In this document: piece by piece, positions 8,616 to 10,031 of the stretch
Layout: every line of letters begins with the position of its first letter
Position numbering within the stretch: position 1 is the stretch's first letter
Assembly (NCBI GenBank): GCA_937872275.1
Contig: CALMSE010000278.1
Location: 1-10,031 of the forward strand
From: an uncultured Leucobacter sp.
Lineage (GTDB): Bacteria; Actinomycetota; Actinomycetes; Actinomycetales; Microbacteriaceae
DNA: 10,031 nucleotides
Direction: 5' to 3'
Position numbers and translations under genes: made by a program
Notes under the pieces: model-generated
Told to the model about the DNA's origin: nothing
The model's input: only the letters and a program-made list of their open reading frames with translations
Databases searched by the model: none

Positions 8616-9127
8616 GCCGCCCGCTCTTCGCGCTCCTCTGCGTCGCGGTCATCGCGCTCATCCTGGCCTCGATGTGGTGGGGATGGCGCGCCCGCGCCCG
8701 CCGCGATGCCGACGTGATCGGATCGCCGACAGCCCCGAGCGCTGCGGTCATCGCCGAGTTCCCCCGCGCCTACTACGTCTCCACGACCCCGGTCGGCGAC
8801 CCGATGACGCGCGTCGCCGCGCCGGGCCTGCGCTACCGGGGCTACGCCGCCGTCACCGTGCGCGAGGACGGCGCGACGATCGAGGTGCGCGGCGAGCAGC
8901 CCGTGAACGTGGCCGCGGCCCAGCTGCGCGGCGGCGGATCCGCCGGACGGCGGGTCGGCAAGGCGGTCGAGCCGGGCGGCCTCGCCCTCATGAGATGGGA
9001 GGCGGCGGGCCGGGAGCTCGAGTCGAGCTTCCGCTTCGACGACGGCGACCAGCAGCGCAGCTTCATCGAGGCGTTGGGACGCTTCGACCGCACACCCGAC
9101 ATCCAGAACCAGGAAGGCACACGATGA
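8612..9127 (+). CDS. Small membrane-anchored protein with a PH-like domain (Rv1382-type position)
   Basis: The 171-residue protein begins with a hydrophobic segment at about 4-24 (LFALLCVAVIALILASMWWGW) followed directly by RARARR (26-31). By the positive-inside rule the C-terminal part should lie in the cytoplasm with a single N-terminal anchor. Residues about 45-160 form a beta-rich domain (YYVSTTP, LRYRGYAAVTVREDGATIEVRG, ESSFRFDDGDQQRSFIEALG), resembling the PH-like domains annotated on such actinobacterial proteins. An unnamed membrane protein occupies the same place between pyrC and carA in mycobacteria (Rv1382). It overlaps both neighbours by ATGA. No catalytic motif is visible and its role is unknown. 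Confidence 0.85.
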   Translation: MSRPLFALLCVAVIALILASMWWGWRARARRDADVIGSPTAPSAAVIAEFPRAYYVSTTPVGDPMTRVAAPGLRYRGYAAVTVREDGATIEVRGEQPVNVAAAQLRGGGSAGRRVGKAVEPGGLALMRWEAAGRELESSFRFDDGDQQRSFIEALGRFDRTPDIQNQEGTR

Positions 9128-10031
9128 CCATCACCGCTCCGCCCGCAGACGCCGTTCCCCAGGGGCCGGCCGTGCTCGTGCTCGAGGACGGCGCGCGCTA
9201 CGAGGGGCGCGCCTACGGCGCGACCGGGCAGACCCTCGGCGAGGTCGTGTTCTCCACCGGCATGACCGGCTACCAGGAGACCCTCACCGATCCCTCCTAC
9301 GCCGGGCAGATCGTGCTGATGACCTCACCGCACATCGGCAACACCGGCGCGAACGACACCGACATGGAGTCGCGCAAGATCTGGGTGTCGGGCTTCGTGG
9401 TGCGCGATCCCGCGCGCCGCGTCTCGAACTTCCGCGCCGAGCGCTCCCTCGACGAGGATCTGGTCGCGGACGGCGTGGTCGGCATCTCGGGCATCGACAC
9501 CCGCGCCGTGACCCGGCGCATCCGCTCGGCGGGCGCCATGCGGGCGGGCGTCTTCTCGGGCCCCGCCCACGACCTGCCGGAGGCGGATCAGCTCGCGCTG
9601 GTGCGCGAGCAGGCCGGCATGGCCGGCAAGAACCTCTCGGCCGAGGTGACCACCCCCGAGCGCTACGAGGTGCCGGCGGCGGTCGGCGCGGAGCGCATCG
9701 GCACGATCGCGGTGCTCGACCTCGGCATCAAGCGCGCCACCGTGCAGTACCTGAGCGAGCACGGCTTCGACGTGGTGGTGCTTCCGGCCGGCACGACGCT
9801 CGCCGAGATGCGCGAGCTCGCCCCCGATGCGCTGTTCTACTCGAACGGCCCGGGCGACCCGGCCGCCTCGGACGTGCAGGTGGGGCTGCTGCGCGAGCTG
9901 CTGCGCGACGGCATCCCCTACTTCGGCATCTGCTTCGGCAACCAGCTGCTCGGCCGCGCGCTCGGCTTCGGCACCTACAAGCTGCCCTTCGGGCACCGCG
10001 GCATCAACCAGCCCGTGCTCGACAAGCGCAC
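9124..10031 (+). CDS. carA: Carbamoyl-phosphate synthase small (glutaminase) subunit, 3' end missing
   Basis: The 302 readable residues cover the N-terminal CarA domain (about 16-145, with ARYEGRAYGA, FSTGMTGYQETLTDPSY and SGIDTRAVTRRIR) and most of the class I glutamine amidotransferase domain from about 192 (GTIAVLDLGIK). The oxyanion segment SNGPGDP is at 240-246 and the nucleophile Cys270 sits in FGICFGNQLLGRALG. The catalytic His/Glu pair lies beyond the window edge. CarA hydrolyses glutamine and passes ammonia to CarB to make carbamoyl phosphate for both pyrimidine and arginine synthesis. About 80 residues are missing by family length. The start has Shine-Dalgarno AGGAAGG (9111-9117) six bases upstream and overlaps the preceding stop. 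carB is expected next. Confidence 0.97.
   Translation, partial: MTITAPPADAVPQGPAVLVLEDGARYEGRAYGATGQTLGEVVFSTGMTGYQETLTDPSYAGQIVLMTSPHIGNTGANDTDMESRKIWVSGFVVRDPARRVSNFRAERSLDEDLVADGVVGISGIDTRAVTRRIRSAGAMRAGVFSGPAHDLPEADQLALVREQAGMAGKNLSAEVTTPERYEVPAAVGAERIGTIAVLDLGIKRATVQYLSEHGFDVVVLPAGTTLAEMRELAPDALFYSNGPGDPAASDVQVGLLRELLRDGIPYFGICFGNQLLGRALGFGTYKLPFGHRGINQPVLDKR

Overview
The window reads as chromosomal core DNA of a high-GC Gram-positive actinobacterium, most likely a Microbacteriaceae member of the Leucobacter type. Reasons: very high GC with strong third-position GC, the gene order efp-nusB-pyrR-pyrB-pyrC-(PH-like membrane protein)-carA, TAGACT/TAGAGT -10 boxes without clear -35 boxes, and TTG starts. 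The genus is an inference.

Layout. 1-183 (minus): 5' part of an unrecognised gene running off the left edge. 203-1687 (plus): MocR-type regulator (GntR helix-turn-helix fused to an aminotransferase-like domain), divergent from the first gene, with operator-like repeats between and inside their 5' ends. 1674-2237 (minus): hot-dog-fold (4HBT/THEM6-like) thioesterase, convergent with and overlapping the MocR gene, possibly leaderless. 2359-4247 (plus): two-gene encapsulin operon, a DyP-type peroxidase with a C-terminal cargo-loading motif followed by the family 1 encapsulin shell, joined by an ATGA overlap. 4355-5344 (plus): efp and nusB, six bases apart and in the same frame. 5345-5600: no gene; a C-rich, G-poor tract followed by four consecutive inverted repeats. 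5601-10031 (plus): pyrimidine operon pyrR-pyrB-pyrC-PH-like-carA (carA cut by the right edge), every junction a 4-base ATGA overlap.

How they work together. The peroxidase should be packaged in the encapsulin shell as an oxidative-stress nanocompartment. EF-P and NusB serve translation and transcription. CarA, PyrB and PyrC supply the first three steps of UMP synthesis, and PyrR is their UMP/UTP-sensing regulator. A PyrR-binding-loop match (5633-5648) directly abuts the pyrR Shine-Dalgarno sequence with no terminator after it, which suggests translational repression as reported in mycobacteria rather than Bacillus-style attenuation.

Most systems here belong to known families. The points most worth a second look are the PyrR leader site, the hairpin array between nusB and pyrR, the cargo-loading motif followed by an 18-residue tail, the operator-like repeats beside the MocR gene, and the small membrane-anchored protein inside the pyr operon.
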